Numbered from the stretch's first letter, positions 8,013-18,097 are shown. The stretch: 32,822 nucleotides of DNA from Thermus hydrothermalis (GCF_022760925.1 NZ_JAKTNT010000022.1:1-32822); one strand, 5' to 3'. The notes: generated by a model not told the origin, from the sequence alone. A program made the numbers and translations.

Positions 8013-8501
8013 GTGAGCCGCACCTATCTTTACCGGGGGCGCATCCTGAACCTGGCCCTGGAAGGGCGCTACGAAATCGTGGAGCACAAGCCGGCGGTGG
8101 CCATCATCGCCCTCCGCGAGGGCAAGATGCTCTTCGTTCGCCAGATGCGCCCCGCCGTGGGCCTTGCCCCCTTGGAAATCCCGGCGGGGCTCATAGAGCC
8201 CGGGGAAGACCCCTTACAGGCGGCCCAGAGGGAGCTCGCCGAGGAAACGGGGCTTGCGGGGGACCTGAGCTACCTTTTTAGCTTCTACGTGTCCCCGGGC
8301 TTCACCGACGAAAAGACCTTCGTCTTCCTGGCCCAGAACCTAAAGGAGGCCCAGGCCACCCCCGACGAGGACGAGGCCATAGAGGTGGTCTGGCTGGAGC
8401 CGGAAAAGGCCTTGGAGCTACACCAGAAAGGCCAAGCGGAGTTTTCCGCCACCGGCCTCGTGGGGGTCCTCTACTACCATGCTTTTCTCCGAGGTCGCTG
8501 A
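8013..8501 (+). CDS. Nudix hydrolase, probable ADP-ribose pyrophosphatase
   Basis: Hydrolyses ADP-ribose to AMP and ribose-5-phosphate in the family members it resembles. The Nudix box starts at Gly59 (GLIEPGEDP) and continues with RELAEETG (73-80), carrying the metal-binding glutamates. The sequence closely matches the structurally studied T. thermophilus ADP-ribose pyrophosphatase as I recall it, but begins about eight residues later. The start is GTG; the only nearby upstream ATG (8004) meets a stop after two codons. TACCAT (8001-8006) ends six bases before it, so the mRNA may be leaderless; a GGAGG is too close to be ideal. The 3' end overlaps ribF by 23 bases, so the two are cotranscribed. 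Confidence 0.88.
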   Translation: MSRTYLYRGRILNLALEGRYEIVEHKPAVAIIALREGKMLFVRQMRPAVGLAPLEIPAGLIEPGEDPLQAAQRELAEETGLAGDLSYLFSFYVSPGFTDEKTFVFLAQNLKEAQATPDEDEAIEVVWLEPEKALELHQKGQAEFSATGLVGVLYYHAFLRGR

Positions 8502-9363
8502 CGTCCCCAAAGGCCCCAAGGTGGTGGCCGTGGGCTCCTTTGACGGGGTGCACCTGGGCCACCAGTACCTCCTGCGCCAGGCCCTGGCGGAGGCCAAAGC
8601 CTTAAAGGAGCCCCTTCTCGTCTACACCTTTGACCCCCCCACCAAGGTCTTCACCCGGGGGGAGGGCTTCCTCATGGACCTCACGGAGAAGGTGGAGGCC
8701 CTGAGGGGGGTGGGGGTGGAGCTCATCCTGGCGGTGCCCTTCAACGAAGCGTTCGCCCAAAGGCCGGCGGAGGCCTTCCTGGAAGACCTGAGGGCCCTAG
8801 GGGCAAGCCGCATCTACGTGGGGGAGGATTTCCGCTTTGGCCGGGGCCGGGCGGGAGGGGTGGAGGAGCTTTCCCGGGTGGCCCCCACCCGCATCGTCCC
8901 CCTCCTCACCCTAGGGGGCGAGGCGGTGAAGAGTAGCCGCATCCGCGCCCTCCTCCTGGAGGGAAGGGTGGAGGAGGCCCGCCACCTCCTGGGCCGTCCG
9001 TACGGGGCCTATGGGGTGGTGGTGGAAGGGGAAAAGCTCGGGCGAAAACTGGGCTTCCCCACGGCCAACCTGGCGGTGCACCCCAAGAAGGTCCTACCCC
9101 CCGGGGTCTACGCCGTGGAGGTGGAAGGGGCCTTTGGCCGCCACAAGGGGGTGGCCAACGTGGGCACAAGGCCCACCCTGGGCGGGGAGGAAAGGCGGCT
9201 TGAGGTCCACCTCCTAGGCTTTGCCGGGGAGCTTTATGGAGAGGAGGCCCGGGTGCGCTTCCTGAAGCGCCTCAGGGAGGAAAGGCGCTTTCCTAGCCTC
9301 GAGGCCCTCAGGGCGCAGATCGCCGAGGACGTGGCGCAGGCCCGGGCCTACTTCGGGCTCTAA
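8479..9363 (+). CDS. ribF: Bifunctional riboflavin kinase / FAD synthetase
   Basis: Converts riboflavin to FMN and then FAD. The 294-residue product has an N-terminal FMN adenylyltransferase domain with the nucleotide motif [11 protein letters not shown] (18-28) and SSRIRALL. The C-terminal riboflavin kinase domain has KLGFPTANL with the conserved Pro-Thr-Ala-Asn, and [10 protein letters not shown]. The length is typical. The ATG lies inside the 3' end of the Nudix gene. The TAA overlaps the gcvPB stop on the other strand by four bases (CTAA), with no terminator between them. Confidence 0.95.
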   Translation: MLFSEVADVPKGPKVVAVGSFDGVHLGHQYLLRQALAEAKALKEPLLVYTFDPPTKVFTRGEGFLMDLTEKVEALRGVGVELILAVPFNEAFAQRPAEAFLEDLRALGASRIYVGEDFRFGRGRAGGVEELSRVAPTRIVPLLTLGGEAVKSSRIRALLLEGRVEEARHLLGRPYGAYGVVVEGEKLGRKLGFPTANLAVHPKKVLPPGVYAVEVEGAFGRHKGVANVGTRPTLGGEERRLEVHLLGFAGELYGEEARVRFLKRLREERRFPSLEALRAQIAEDVAQARAYFGL

Positions 9364-10790
9364 TCCACCCCCGGGTCAAAGTAGGTGAGCTTGGGGTGCT
9401 TGTTGGCCCTAAGCTCGTCCAAGCGGCGGACCGGGGTGGTGTAGGGGGCGTTTTCCAGCCACTCCTTGGGCTTTTGCAAGAGCTCCCCCATGGCCTCGGC
9501 GAAGGCCTCGAGGGTCTCCTTGCTCTCCGTCTCCGTGGGCTCCACCATTAGGGCCTCCTTGACGATCAAGGGGAAGTAGACCGTGGGGGGGTGGAAGCCC
9601 AGCTCCAAAAGCCCCTTGGCCAGGTCCAAGGCCCTATACCCCTGGGGAGGCTGGGCCACGAACTCGTGCATGCAGGGCCCGTCGTAGGGCACCCGGTAGC
9701 CCTTTTCCTTCAAGAGCTCCTTCAGGTAGCGGGCGTTGAGAACGGAAAGGGCCGCCGCCCTCTTAAGCCCGGGAAGCCCCAGGGTACGGATGTATGCCCA
9801 TGCGCGCACCAGGGCCAAGAAGTTCCCGTAGAAGCTCTTCACCCGCCCGATGCTCTTGGGCCGGTCAAAGTCCAGGTAGTACCCCTCCTCCCCCTTGGCC
9901 ACCAGGGGCACGGGCAGGTAGGGGGCCAGGTGGGCCTTCACCCCCACAGGACCCGAGCCGGGGCCACCCCCGCCGTGGGGCACGGTGAAGGTCTTGTGCA
10001 GGTTCAGGTGGACCACGTCAAAGCCCATGTCCCCGGGGCGGGCCCAGCCCATGATGGCGTTCAGGTTGGCCCCGTCGTAGTAAAGCTGCACCCCCGCCGC
10101 CTTGGCCAGGCGGGAGATCTCCAGGATGCGCCTTTCAAAAAGCCCCAAGGTGTTGGGGTTGGTGAGCATGATGGCGGCCACGTGGGGGCCGAGCTCCCGC
10201 TTGAGGGCCTCGAGGTCCACCTCCCCATCGGGCCCCGAGGGAACCTCCTTTACCTGGTAGCCCGCCATGCTGGCGGTGGCGGGGTTGGAGCCGTGGGCCG
10301 AGTCCGGCACCAGCACGAGCCGCCGCGTCTTCCCCTCCCCCCGGTCCTCGTGGTAGGCGCGGATGACCAGGATCCCCGTGAGCTCCCCGTGGGCCCCGGC
10401 GGCGGGCTCTAGGGTGATGGCGTCCATGCCCGTGAGGGCCTTCAGGTACTCCCCGAGCTCCCACATGAGGGCCAAGGCCCCTTGGGCCGTCTTGGGGTCC
10501 TGGTAGGGGTGGAGGTCGGCGAAAAGCCGCGCCGCCTCCTCGTGGAGCTTGGGGTTGTACTTCATGGTGCAGCTCCCCAAGGGGTAGAAGGTGGTGTCCA
10601 CCCCCACCTGGCGGCGGGAAAGCCCCGTGTAGTGGCGCACCAGGGTGAGCTCGTCCACCTCGGGAAGCCTAGGCGGGGTTTCCCGCAGGAAGGCCTTGGG
10701 GATGAGGCTTTCCGCCTGGGGCGCTTCCTTGACGAGCTTCAGGCCCCGCCTACCCTTGCGGCTCCGTTCAAAAATCAGGGGATAGTTCAC
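9360..10790 (-). CDS. gcvPB: Glycine dehydrogenase (decarboxylating) subunit 2
   Basis: The PLP-carrying beta half of P-protein in the glycine cleavage system, which decarboxylates glycine and passes the aminomethyl group to lipoyl-H-protein. The 476-residue product has the PLP lysine in HLNLHKTF (K266) followed by the glycine-rich [11 protein letters not shown]. It also has [10 protein letters not shown] and [10 protein letters not shown] for cofactor binding. The split P-protein of two subunits is the form found in Thermus and many thermophiles. The start is GTG, overlapping the gcvPA stop by four bases (GTGA), so the two subunits are coupled in a fixed ratio. Its 3' end meets ribF tail to tail. 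Confidence 0.96.
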   Translation of the reverse strand: MNYPLIFERSRKGRRGLKLVKEAPQAESLIPKAFLRETPPRLPEVDELTLVRHYTGLSRRQVGVDTTFYPLGSCTMKYNPKLHEEAARLFADLHPYQDPKTAQGALALMWELGEYLKALTGMDAITLEPAAGAHGELTGILVIRAYHEDRGEGKTRRLVLVPDSAHGSNPATASMAGYQVKEVPSGPDGEVDLEALKRELGPHVAAIMLTNPNTLGLFERRILEISRLAKAAGVQLYYDGANLNAIMGWARPGDMGFDVVHLNLHKTFTVPHGGGGPGSGPVGVKAHLAPYLPVPLVAKGEEGYYLDFDRPKSIGRVKSFYGNFLALVRAWAYIRTLGLPGLKRAAALSVLNARYLKELLKEKGYRVPYDGPCMHEFVAQPPQGYRALDLAKGLLELGFHPPTVYFPLIVKEALMVEPTETESKETLEAFAEAMGELLQKPKEWLENAPYTTPVRRLDELRANKHPKLTYFDPGVD

Positions 10791-12103
10791 GCCAACACCT
10801 CCTTCAAGGCATCCCTTAGGGCCAAGAGGTCCTCTTCTTCGTGAAGCTCCGTGGCGGCGAAGAGGGCGAGGTTTTCCCCGTACTCCTCGGGCACGGGGGT
10901 GGCGGCGTGGAAACCCCGGGCCGCCAGGGCCGCCCGCACCGCCTCCGGGGGCTTGGGAAGCCTCAGGGCGAACTCGTTGAAGAAGGGCTTGGGCGTGAAG
11001 GCCTCCACCCCCGGCACCTCCAGGAGGAGCTGGTAAAGCCGGTGGGCCAGGGCCACGCCCCGGAGGGCCACCTCCTTAAGCCCCTCGGGCCCCAAGGCCG
11101 CCAGGTACATGGCCCCCATGAGGGCGGTGAGCTGGGCGTTGGTGGTGATGTTGCTCTTGGCCTTGGCCCGCCTTATGTACTGCTCCCGGGCCTGCAGGGT
11201 GAGGATGAAGCCCCGCTTGCCCTCGGCGTCCACCGTCTCGGAAACCAGGCGCCCCGGGAGCTGGCGCACGAAGGCCTTCTTGGTGGCCAGGTAGCCGAAG
11301 TGGGGGCCGCCAAAGCCCATGGGCAGGCCCAGGCTCTGCCCATCCCCCACGGCGATGTCCGCCCCGTAGGCCCCCGGGGGCTTGAGGACCCCAAGGGAAA
11401 GGGGGTCGGCCACCGCCACGAAAAGGGCCCCCACCCGGTGGGCCGCCTCCGCCAGGGGGGCGAGGTCCTCCAGGGCCCCCAGGTAGTTGGGGTTCTGCCC
11501 CACCACCGCCCCCACCCCCTCGGGCACCGGGAAGGAGGGGGTGCGCCCTCCTTCCAGGGGCAGGGTCTTGAGCTCCGCCCCCACCGCCTCCAGATAGGCC
11601 TTGAGCACCGCCCGGTACTCGGGGTGAACCCCTTGGGAGACCAGGACCTCCATCCGGCCCGTTTCCCTCAAGGCCAGGAGGACCCCTTCCGCCAAGGCGG
11701 TGGCGCCGTCGTACATGGAGGCGTTGGCCACCTCGAGGCCCGTAAGCTCGGCGATCATGGTCTGGTACTCAAAGGTGGCCTGGAGGACCCCCTGGCTCAC
11801 CTCGGGCTGGTAGGGGGTGTAGGCGGTGAGGAACTCCCCCCGGCCCGCCAGGGCCTGGACCACGGGGGGCACGTGGTGGCTCCGGATCCCCCCGCCCAGG
11901 AAGGCCTTGCGGGCGGGCTTGTTCTTCTCGGCAAGCCGCCTCAGCGCCTCCAAAACCGCCCACTCGGGCATGGGCTCGGGCAGGGCGATTTCGGGGTTTA
12001 GGATCTCCTCGGGCAGGTGGCGGAAGAGGTCCTCCAGGCGCTCCGCCCCCACCCGCTTAAGCATCTCCTGGATCTCCTCCTCGGTATGGGGCGTATAATC
12101 CAT
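10787..12103 (-). CDS. gcvPA: Glycine dehydrogenase (decarboxylating) subunit 1
   Basis: Alpha half of the heterotetrameric P-protein; it shares the fold of subunit 2 but does not carry the PLP lysine. From the chosen ATG the protein has 438 residues, the same as in T. thermophilus as I recall it. The frame is open upstream for 19 more codons, but those run through a GC hairpin and do not resemble the family, while AAGGATGG precedes the ATG at 12103. Recognisable segments include [19 protein letters not shown] and [11 protein letters not shown] terminator-like hairpin lies between gcvH and this gene. Confidence 0.95.
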   Translation of the reverse strand: MDYTPHTEEEIQEMLKRVGAERLEDLFRHLPEEILNPEIALPEPMPEWAVLEALRRLAEKNKPARKAFLGGGIRSHHVPPVVQALAGRGEFLTAYTPYQPEVSQGVLQATFEYQTMIAELTGLEVANASMYDGATALAEGVLLALRETGRMEVLVSQGVHPEYRAVLKAYLEAVGAELKTLPLEGGRTPSFPVPEGVGAVVGQNPNYLGALEDLAPLAEAAHRVGALFVAVADPLSLGVLKPPGAYGADIAVGDGQSLGLPMGFGGPHFGYLATKKAFVRQLPGRLVSETVDAEGKRGFILTLQAREQYIRRAKAKSNITTNAQLTALMGAMYLAALGPEGLKEVALRGVALAHRLYQLLLEVPGVEAFTPKPFFNEFALRLPKPPEAVRAALAARGFHAATPVPEEYGENLALFAATELHEEEDLLALRDALKEVLA

Positions 12104-12115
12104 AGGTCCATCCTT

Positions 12116-12146
12116 AAACAAAACCCCCGGGCCATTTGACCCGGGG
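12116..12146 (-). terminator. Terminator-like hairpin inside the gcv operon
   Basis: On the minus strand CCCCGGG (12146 to 12140) pairs with CCCGGGG (12131 to 12125) around an eight-base loop. It is followed by G and then TTTTGTTT, directly before the gcvPA ribosome site. It has the form of an intrinsic terminator or attenuator between gcvH and gcvPA. The 108-base gap in which it lies holds no gene. Confidence 0.6.
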
Positions 12147-12211
12147 CCACAGAGGGGCACGCCCCCCCGCCTAAGCCCGTGCGGGGAAGGGCCGCCCTCG
12201 GGAAAGCCATG

Positions 12212-12598
12212 TTAGGCCTCGCTCTCCAAAGCCTCCTGGTACCCATCCGCATCCAGGAGGTCGTCCAGGTCCCCCATGTCCAGGGGGCGGAGGCGGAAGA
12301 TCCAACCCTCCCCGTAGGGGTCTTGGTTGATGAGCTCCGGGGTCTTCTCCAGGACCAGGTTCACCTCCACCACCTCCCCGGCCACGGGGGCGTAGATATC
12401 GGAGGCGGTCTTCACGCTCTCCACCACCGCCACCGCCTCGCCCTTCTCCACCTTGCGCCCCACCTCGGGGAGCTCCACGTAGACCACGTCTCCCAGGGCG
12501 TCTTGGGCGTAGTCGGTGATGCCCACCAGTACCGTGTCCCCTTCGGGCAGGGCCCACTCGTGGGTCTTGGTGTAAAAGCGGTCCTTGGGTATGTCCAT
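12212..12598 (-). CDS. gcvH: Glycine cleavage system H protein
   Basis: Lipoyl carrier that shuttles the aminomethyl intermediate between P, T and L proteins. The 128-residue product has the lipoylation segment [14 protein letters not shown] with the target Lys at 63, and the usual N-terminal THEWA. The length is normal. The ATG is preceded by AGGAGG. It lies 18 bases after gcvT, and the next gene, gcvPA, is 108 bases further on beyond a terminator-like hairpin. No lipoate or L-protein gene is in the window. Confidence 0.96.
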   Translation of the reverse strand: MDIPKDRFYTKTHEWALPEGDTVLVGITDYAQDALGDVVYVELPEVGRKVEKGEAVAVVESVKTASDIYAPVAGEVVEVNLVLEKTPELINQDPYGEGWIFRLRPLDMGDLDDLLDADGYQEALESEA

Positions 12599-12616
12599 AG
12601 CGCCTCCTAACCCCCG

Positions 12617-13666
12617 CTATTTTAGCGGCACAAAGGGCAAGGGGCTAAGGGAAGCCTGTACCCGCCTTCCCCGCACCTCCACGAAGAAGGGCGCTTCCGC
12701 CCCCTCCTCCACGTAGGCCAGGGCGATGCCCTTTTCCAGAAGGGGAGAGTAGCCCCCGCTCGTCACCCGGCCCACCGGGGCTTCGCCGGAGAATACCCGG
12801 TAGCCTTCCCGGGGGATGCCCGTTTCCAGGACCAAGCCCACGAGCTTTTCCCGGCAGGCTCCGGAAAGCATGGCCTCCTTGCCGAAAAAGGCCTTCTCCT
12901 TCTTCACCACCCAGGCCCAAGGGGTGCAGAGGGGGTTGGTGGTGTCGGTGAGCTCGTGGCCGTAGAGGGGGAAGCCGGCCTCGAGGCGCAGGGTATCCCG
13001 GGCCCCAAGGCCACAGGGCTTCGCCCCCGCCTCCACCAGGGCCAGGAAGACCGCCTCGGCGTCCTCGGGGGCCAGGAAGAGCTCAAACCCGTCCTCCCCC
13101 GTGTACCCCGTGCGGGCAAGGAGGGCAGGGCGGCCCGCCACCTGGGCCTGGAAGACATCGTTCTTCTTGCGCCCCTTTAGGTCGGCGTCGGTAAGCCCCT
13201 GCAGGAGGCTTTCCGCCTTGGGGCCTTGGAGGGCGAGGAGGGCGGTGGCCTCGGAGCGGTCCAAAAGCTCCACCCGGAAGCCTTCTGCCAAGGCCTCGAG
13301 GTGGGCGAAGTCCTTGGCGATGTTGGCGGCGTTGACCACCATGAGGTACTCCGCCTCGCCCAGGCGGTAGAGGTAGATATCGTCCACCACCCCGCCCCTT
13401 TCGTTTGGGAGCATGGAGTACTGGGCCCTCCCCACCTTGAGCCGGGCGGCGTCGTTCGCCGTGGCCCACTGGAGGAAGGGGAGCGCCTCCTCCCCCCGCA
13501 CCCAGAACTCCCCCATGTGGCTCACGTCAAACACGCCCGCTTCCCGCCTCACCGCCAGGTGCTCCTCCACGATGGAGGTGTACTGCAGGGGAAGGGCGTA
13601 GCCGGCAAAGGCCACCATGCGCCCGCCCAGGCGCAGGTGGGCCTCGTAAAGGGGGGTGCGCTTCAT
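12617..13666 (-). CDS. gcvT: Aminomethyltransferase (glycine cleavage T protein)
   Basis: Transfers the one-carbon unit from aminomethyl-H-protein to tetrahydrofolate and releases ammonia. The 349-residue product shows the family landmarks FDVSHMGEF near residue 50, the folate-site segment TGYTGEDGFELF and the C-terminal barrel with GRVTSGGYSPLL. The start has no ribosome motif. TAGCAT lies nine bases upstream, so it may be leaderless or read through from herA, which ends 18 bases before. No glycine riboswitch could be recognised in the short upstream gap. Confidence 0.95.
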   Translation of the reverse strand: MKRTPLYEAHLRLGGRMVAFAGYALPLQYTSIVEEHLAVRREAGVFDVSHMGEFWVRGEEALPFLQWATANDAARLKVGRAQYSMLPNERGGVVDDIYLYRLGEAEYLMVVNAANIAKDFAHLEALAEGFRVELLDRSEATALLALQGPKAESLLQGLTDADLKGRKKNDVFQAQVAGRPALLARTGYTGEDGFELFLAPEDAEAVFLALVEAGAKPCGLGARDTLRLEAGFPLYGHELTDTTNPLCTPWAWVVKKEKAFFGKEAMLSGACREKLVGLVLETGIPREGYRVFSGEAPVGRVTSGGYSPLLEKGIALAYVEEGAEAPFFVEVRGRRVQASLSPLPFVPLK

Positions 13667-13675
13667 ACCAAGGCT

Positions 13676-13681
13676 ATGCTA
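13676..13681 (-). promoter_or_regulatory. Possible -10 hexamer ahead of gcvT
   Basis: TAGCAT on the minus strand ends nine bases before the ATG. A weak CTGAGG lies 18 bases further upstream, inside the end of herA. Confidence 0.3.
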
Positions 13682-13684
13682 CCC

Positions 13685-15409
13685 CTAAAAGAGCTCGCGC
13701 CTCAGGGCCTCGGCGGAGTTGTCCTCCAAGACCTCCTCCCGCTTGGTGGCCCAGGCGGGGAAGGGGAAGCGCACCAAAAGGGGCACGGGGATCTCCGGCT
13801 GGTGGAGGATCACCCACCCCTGGGGCAGGATGAGGGCCCGTTGGCGGAAGGTGGTGGGGAGGTAGCGGTACTCGGGGCGCTCCGCCTCGGCGGCGTCCAG
13901 GCGGCCCACCACCCTTATGGCGGCGTTCCCCACCACCCGGCGCTCCACCTCGCTCGCCGTCTGCTCCGCCCCGATGAGGATGACGCCCAAGGAGCGGCCC
14001 CTTTCCGCGATGTCCAAAAGCACGTCCTTGATGGGGCCCTCCTCGTCCCGGGGGGCGTACTTGTTGAGCTCGTCCAAGACGATGAAGACCCGGCCCCGGT
14101 ACTGCCCCCGCTCCTTGCGCTCAAAGACGTCCTTGAGGAGGCTTCCCACCACGAACATCTGCGCCTGGGGGGAGAGCTTGGCCAGGTCCACCACGTGGAC
14201 CTGCTCGCCCTTCAGGGGGTCTGGGGGGTTTCCGGGGCGGTCGCCCCGGATGAGGTGGGCCACGTTCTCCACGCTGGCCCTAAGCCGCCTCACGAAGGCC
14301 TCGAGGGTGCCCCGGGCCTGCCTTGCGGTCCAGGACCTGTCCCCTTCCCCCTCCCCCGTTTCCGGGCCCAGGAGCTTGTACTCCAGGTAGCGCACCAGGT
14401 CGGCGAAGCTCCTTAGGGGCACTTTGCCCAGGGCGTCAAAGGCCTTCGCCTCGGGTAGCTCCTCCCGGGGCCAGTCGTCCACCAGGAGGTGGGGGCCCTT
14501 CTGCCCCTCGGCGAGGCGCCGGAGCTTTTCCGTGAGGTGCTGGACCAAAAAGCCCAGGTTGGTCATGAAGCCCCGGTCGGCGAAGAGGAAGGGGAGAAGC
14601 CCCCTTTGGCAGAACTGGACCAGGTCGTAGTGGTAGGCCCGCACTCCCTCGAGGCGGGTGTCCACGTCGGGCACGTACCCGTCCTTCTTGGGAGGGGCCA
14701 GGAAGGCCACGCTCCTAAAGGGCGTGGGGGGAAGGCCCAGGGCCTCGTACTCCGCCTTGGCCTCCTCCGTGAGGCGGGCGTTGGGCTTGTCCAGGAAGAA
14801 GAGGTCCTCCCCCTTCACGTTGAAAAGGAGGACCTTGGCCTGGTGGGCGTCCTCCAAGACCCCGCTTTCCAGGAGGCTCTTGAGGAGGAAGGTGGCGTAG
14901 CTGGTCTTGGCCGCCACCCCGCTGATGCCGGAGATGTTCACGTGCCCGCCCTTCACCCCGTTCAGAAACTCCAGGTTCAAATAGGCCACCTCCCCGTTCT
15001 TGAGGAGGCCGGCGGGGAGCTTGGTGGTCCCCTTTTGGTTCCGCATGCCCTCGTAGTAGAGGGCGAGCTCCAGGTCCTCCCCCTTCGCCAGGTAGACGGG
15101 GGAGCCGGGGTCGGGCGGGAAGAACTCCTCGGGGAGGATGCGGGTCACGCTCACGTGGGCCACGTAGGCCAGGCTCACGGGGATGTGCCCCTCCACCGCC
15201 AAGAAGGTGTCCGTATCGTAAGTTTCCCCCTCGTGCACCTTGGCCACGTGGTCCACCATGCCGAAGTAGCGCACCCTGCCCACCTTGGGGTGGAAGCCTT
15301 CCACCACCACCAGGTCGTCCAGTCTCAGGAGGCCCTCCCCCTCCACCCCCACCCAGAAGGCCAAGGGGGTGGCCTCCCGGCTACCCAAAACCACGCCCAC
15401 CCGTTCCAT
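13685..15409 (-). CDS. herA: HerA-type DNA helicase/translocase ATPase
   Basis: Hexameric FtsK/HerA-superfamily ATPase that works with NurA in DNA end resection and repair. The 574-residue product has an N-terminal beta-rich domain (the HAS-barrel position), a Walker A-like loop GISGVAAKTS (161-170) and a Walker B VFIVLDELN with D446-E447. The sensor region has ERGRSLGVILIGAEQ. The Walker A has Ala where Gly normally precedes the Lys, a variation seen in this subfamily as far as I recall. The ATG at 15409 overlaps the nurA stop (TGATG) and has GGAGGT five bases upstream. A TTG one codon earlier is too close to the ribosome site. Coupling to nurA supports the assignment. Confidence 0.88.
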   Translation of the reverse strand: MERVGVVLGSREATPLAFWVGVEGEGLLRLDDLVVVEGFHPKVGRVRYFGMVDHVAKVHEGETYDTDTFLAVEGHIPVSLAYVAHVSVTRILPEEFFPPDPGSPVYLAKGEDLELALYYEGMRNQKGTTKLPAGLLKNGEVAYLNLEFLNGVKGGHVNISGISGVAAKTSYATFLLKSLLESGVLEDAHQAKVLLFNVKGEDLFFLDKPNARLTEEAKAEYEALGLPPTPFRSVAFLAPPKKDGYVPDVDTRLEGVRAYHYDLVQFCQRGLLPFLFADRGFMTNLGFLVQHLTEKLRRLAEGQKGPHLLVDDWPREELPEAKAFDALGKVPLRSFADLVRYLEYKLLGPETGEGEGDRSWTARQARGTLEAFVRRLRASVENVAHLIRGDRPGNPPDPLKGEQVHVVDLAKLSPQAQMFVVGSLLKDVFERKERGQYRGRVFIVLDELNKYAPRDEEGPIKDVLLDIAERGRSLGVILIGAEQTASEVERRVVGNAAIRVVGRLDAAEAERPEYRYLPTTFRQRALILPQGWVILHQPEIPVPLLVRFPFPAWATKREEVLEDNSAEALRRELF

Positions 15410-16287
15410 CAACCACCTCCCAAGTACCGAGCCAAAAGCCGGGCCACCACCTCGCGGCTTCCCATCCTACGGCCCAACTCCCTTTCCAAGCCCCCCACGG
15501 GGGTGAGGTTCTGGGGCGCCCTGGGGTCCTTCACGGGGTGGGAGGCCAGGGCGGGGAAAAGGCTTAGGGAAAGCGCCGCAAGCCACCCATAGGGGCCATC
15601 CAAAGGGGTTTCCAGGCGCAAAAGCCCCGCCTCCGGGGGCCTCACCCCCTCCGGGGGCAGGGGCAGGCGCAGGTACCAGCTTGCAAGCTCCAACCCCTTG
15701 CGCCGGATGCGGAAAAGGGGGGTCCTCTCCCCGGGGGCGAGGGCCGCCAAGAGCGCCTCCTTTTCCGGGGGCAGGTAGCGGGCCCAATGGGTCTTGATGT
15801 AGCCCAGGATGGGCCCCACCCTCTTGAGGCGCACGGGGCCATCCACCACGAGAAGCCCCCCGGAAAGCTCCTGGGCCACCTCCGCCTCGAGGTTGGCCCT
15901 CGCCCGCCGCAAGCCCTCCTGGAGGGCGTAAACCCCTTCCCCCTCCGCCGGGAAAGGCTCGTAGCGGAGTTCCCCTACCCTCAGGGGCTCGGAAAGCCCC
16001 ACCCCCACCCGGCGCACCCTGGGGGGCAGGAGGCGCATCCTCCCCCCCTCGTAGACCACGGCCCCCGCGGCCACGCACCCCAAAAGGGCAAGCCGCCTTC
16101 CCTCCGCCAAAAGCCCCTCCGCCCGCTCCTTGCCGTCCAGGAAGTAAAGGGGCTCGGGCCAAGGGAGGGCCTCCGCCCTCCTCGCCGCCCAGGGCTCCTC
16201 CAGGGGCCAGAACCCCTCGGGCTCCGGCCCTTCGGGCAAGAGGTCCTGGGCCTGGGGGAGCTCTAGGGCGTAAAGCCGCCAGGCCAT
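15409..16287 (-). CDS. nurA: NurA-family nuclease
   Basis: A 5'-end nuclease acting with HerA in double-strand-break processing. The 292-residue product shows the NurA pattern: an early catalytic acidic motif YFLDGKER (D51) and a later LLVVDGPVR (D149), followed by GYIKTHWARYLPP. Family sequence identity is low, so the adjacent herA is strong support. It starts four bases after the maeA stop. TAATCT followed by six bases precedes the ATG, so it could also have its own leaderless transcript. No Mre11 or Rad50 gene lies in the window. Confidence 0.82.
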   Translation of the reverse strand: MAWRLYALELPQAQDLLPEGPEPEGFWPLEEPWAARRAEALPWPEPLYFLDGKERAEGLLAEGRRLALLGCVAAGAVVYEGGRMRLLPPRVRRVGVGLSEPLRVGELRYEPFPAEGEGVYALQEGLRRARANLEAEVAQELSGGLLVVDGPVRLKRVGPILGYIKTHWARYLPPEKEALLAALAPGERTPLFRIRRKGLELASWYLRLPLPPEGVRPPEAGLLRLETPLDGPYGWLAALSLSLFPALASHPVKDPRAPQNLTPVGGLERELGRRMGSREVVARLLARYLGGG

Positions 16288-16291
16288 GCCC

Positions 16292-18022
16292 CTAGATTAC
16301 CGGGGCGGGGCGGTAGGGGAGGTACTTGGGCTCCCAGAAGCGGCTTTGCACGAAGGCGTAAAGCTCGGGGAAGGAAAGCCCCTGGATGCGCTCTTCCTCC
16401 GCCACGCCCTCCTCCAGGGCCTTCCGCATGACCCGGGCGGCCACGTAGGGGGAAACCTCCCTGAGGTGGCGCACCGGGGGGTAAAGGAGGTCGGGGAAGC
16501 GCTCTCGGGTGAACTCGTAGAGGGCGTAGGCGGCCTCGAGGACCATCCCGTCCGTCACCTCCCGGGCCCGGGCCAATACCGCCCCCAGGCCGAGCCCAGG
16601 GAAGATGAAGGCGTTGTTCCCCTGGCCCACGGGGATGGTCCGGCCCTTGTAGCCCACGGGGGGGAAGGGGCTACCCGCCGCCACCAGGGCCTGCCCTTCC
16701 GTCCAGTAGATGAGGTCGTCGGGCAGGGCCTCGCTGGCCGAGGTGGGGTTGGAAAGGGGGAAGATCACGGGCCTAGGGGTGTTTTCCAGCATGGCCCGCA
16801 CCACGGGCTCGGTGAAGCTTCCCCCCTGGCCCGAAAGGCCGAGGAGCACCGTGGCCCGGGCGTTTTGGATAGTCTCCAAAAGGTTTGGGTACTCGCCGGA
16901 AAAACGCCAGTCCCGAAGGCGCTCCCGCTTCTGGGCGAAGGGCCGCTTGTAGGCCTCCATGTTCCGCCCCTCCACCAAAAGCCCCCGGGAGTCCAGGACC
17001 AAGACCCGGGCCTTGGCCTCCTCCTCGCTCAGGCCCTCCCGCTTCATCCCCTCCACCAAGGCCCAGGCCACGCCAACCCCCCCGGCCCCCGCCCCGTAGA
17101 CCACCACCACCTGCTCGGAAAGCCGCTCCCCTTTGAGGCGGCAAGCGGAAAGCACCCCGGCCAGGGCCACGGCCCCCGTGCCCTGGATGTCGTCGTTGAA
17201 GGAGGGCACCACCTTGCGGTAGCGCTCCAGCACGGTAAAGGCCGCCTCCTTGGCGAAGTCCTCCCACTGGATGAGGGCCTTGGGGTAGCGCTTGCGCACC
17301 GCCTCCACGAAGCGGTCCAGGAACCGGTAGTAGGCCTCGCCCCTCAAGCGCTTGTGCCGCACCCCAAGGTAGAGGGGGTCGTTGAGGAGGTCCTCCCGGT
17401 CCGTGCCCACGTCCAACTCCACGGGCAGGGTCTTGTCGGGCCCCACCCCGCCCACGGCGGTGTACAGGGTGAGCTTGCCGATGGCGATGGCCATCCCCCC
17501 ATACCCCTGGTCCCCGATGCCGAGGATGGCGGAGGAGTCCGTGGCCACGATGAGGCGCACCTCCTCTAGGGGGACATTCGCCAGGGCCTCCTCCACCCGG
17601 TCAATGTTTCGGGTGCTCACGGTGAAGCCCCGGGGGTAGCGGTAGATGTGGGAGAACTCCCGCACCGCCTCCCCCACCGTGGGGGTGTAGAGGATGGGGA
17701 GCATCTCCTCCAGGTGGTCCACCAAAAGGGCGTAGAAGAGGACCTCGTTGCGGTCTTGGAGGTGGCGGAGGTAGATGTGCTTGTCCAGGGGGGAGGCGAT
17801 GAGGCGGTAGCGGCGGTAGACCCGTTCCTTCTGCTCCTCCAGGGTGTTCACGTGGGGAGGCAGGAGGCCTTCTAGGCCCAGAGCGCGCCTTTCCTCCTCG
17901 GTGAAGGCCGTGCCCTTGTTGAGGAGGGGAAGCCTTAGGAGGAGAAAACCCGTGACGTAAGGCTCCAGGTAACGTTCGCCCTTTTCGTCCCGCTTGACGT
18001 CGTAATAGCGGCTAACCGGCAT
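16292..18022 (-). CDS. Malic enzyme (malate dehydrogenase, oxaloacetate-decarboxylating)
   Basis: Oxidatively decarboxylates malate to pyruvate. The 576-residue product has the long-form malic enzyme layout: [11 protein letters not shown] with the catalytic Tyr, DGERILGLGD-like [16 protein letters not shown], the metal-binding [10 protein letters not shown], and the nucleotide site [14 protein letters not shown]. The large size and these motifs match the NAD-linked (MaeA/SfcA) type; cofactor preference is inferred. It heads a block with nurA and herA four bases downstream. No clear ribosome site is seen; AAAAAT lies six bases before the ATG. Confidence 0.93.
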   Translation of the reverse strand: MPVSRYYDVKRDEKGERYLEPYVTGFLLLRLPLLNKGTAFTEEERRALGLEGLLPPHVNTLEEQKERVYRRYRLIASPLDKHIYLRHLQDRNEVLFYALLVDHLEEMLPILYTPTVGEAVREFSHIYRYPRGFTVSTRNIDRVEEALANVPLEEVRLIVATDSSAILGIGDQGYGGMAIAIGKLTLYTAVGGVGPDKTLPVELDVGTDREDLLNDPLYLGVRHKRLRGEAYYRFLDRFVEAVRKRYPKALIQWEDFAKEAAFTVLERYRKVVPSFNDDIQGTGAVALAGVLSACRLKGERLSEQVVVVYGAGAGGVGVAWALVEGMKREGLSEEEAKARVLVLDSRGLLVEGRNMEAYKRPFAQKRERLRDWRFSGEYPNLLETIQNARATVLLGLSGQGGSFTEPVVRAMLENTPRPVIFPLSNPTSASEALPDDLIYWTEGQALVAAGSPFPPVGYKGRTIPVGQGNNAFIFPGLGLGAVLARAREVTDGMVLEAAYALYEFTRERFPDLLYPPVRHLREVSPYVAARVMRKALEEGVAEEERIQGLSFPELYAFVQSRFWEPKYLPYRPAPVI

Positions 18023-18097
18023 GCCCCTATTTTTCCACCCCAGCCACGGACAATGGCCCCAAAGGGTGGGGAAGCCCCCCGCCCTCGAGGCCCTTCC

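Noticed and set aside
10841..12001. 386-residue plus-strand frame opposite gcvPA
   Set aside because: Same antisense artefact; gcvPA is clearly the real gene.
13667..13684. Glycine riboswitch ahead of gcvT
   Set aside because: The gap to herA is only 18 bases and no aptamer-like sequence is present there.
13226..14416. 396-residue plus-strand frame opposite gcvT and herA
   Set aside because: It spans two unrelated real genes on the other strand and has His/Gly-rich antisense composition.
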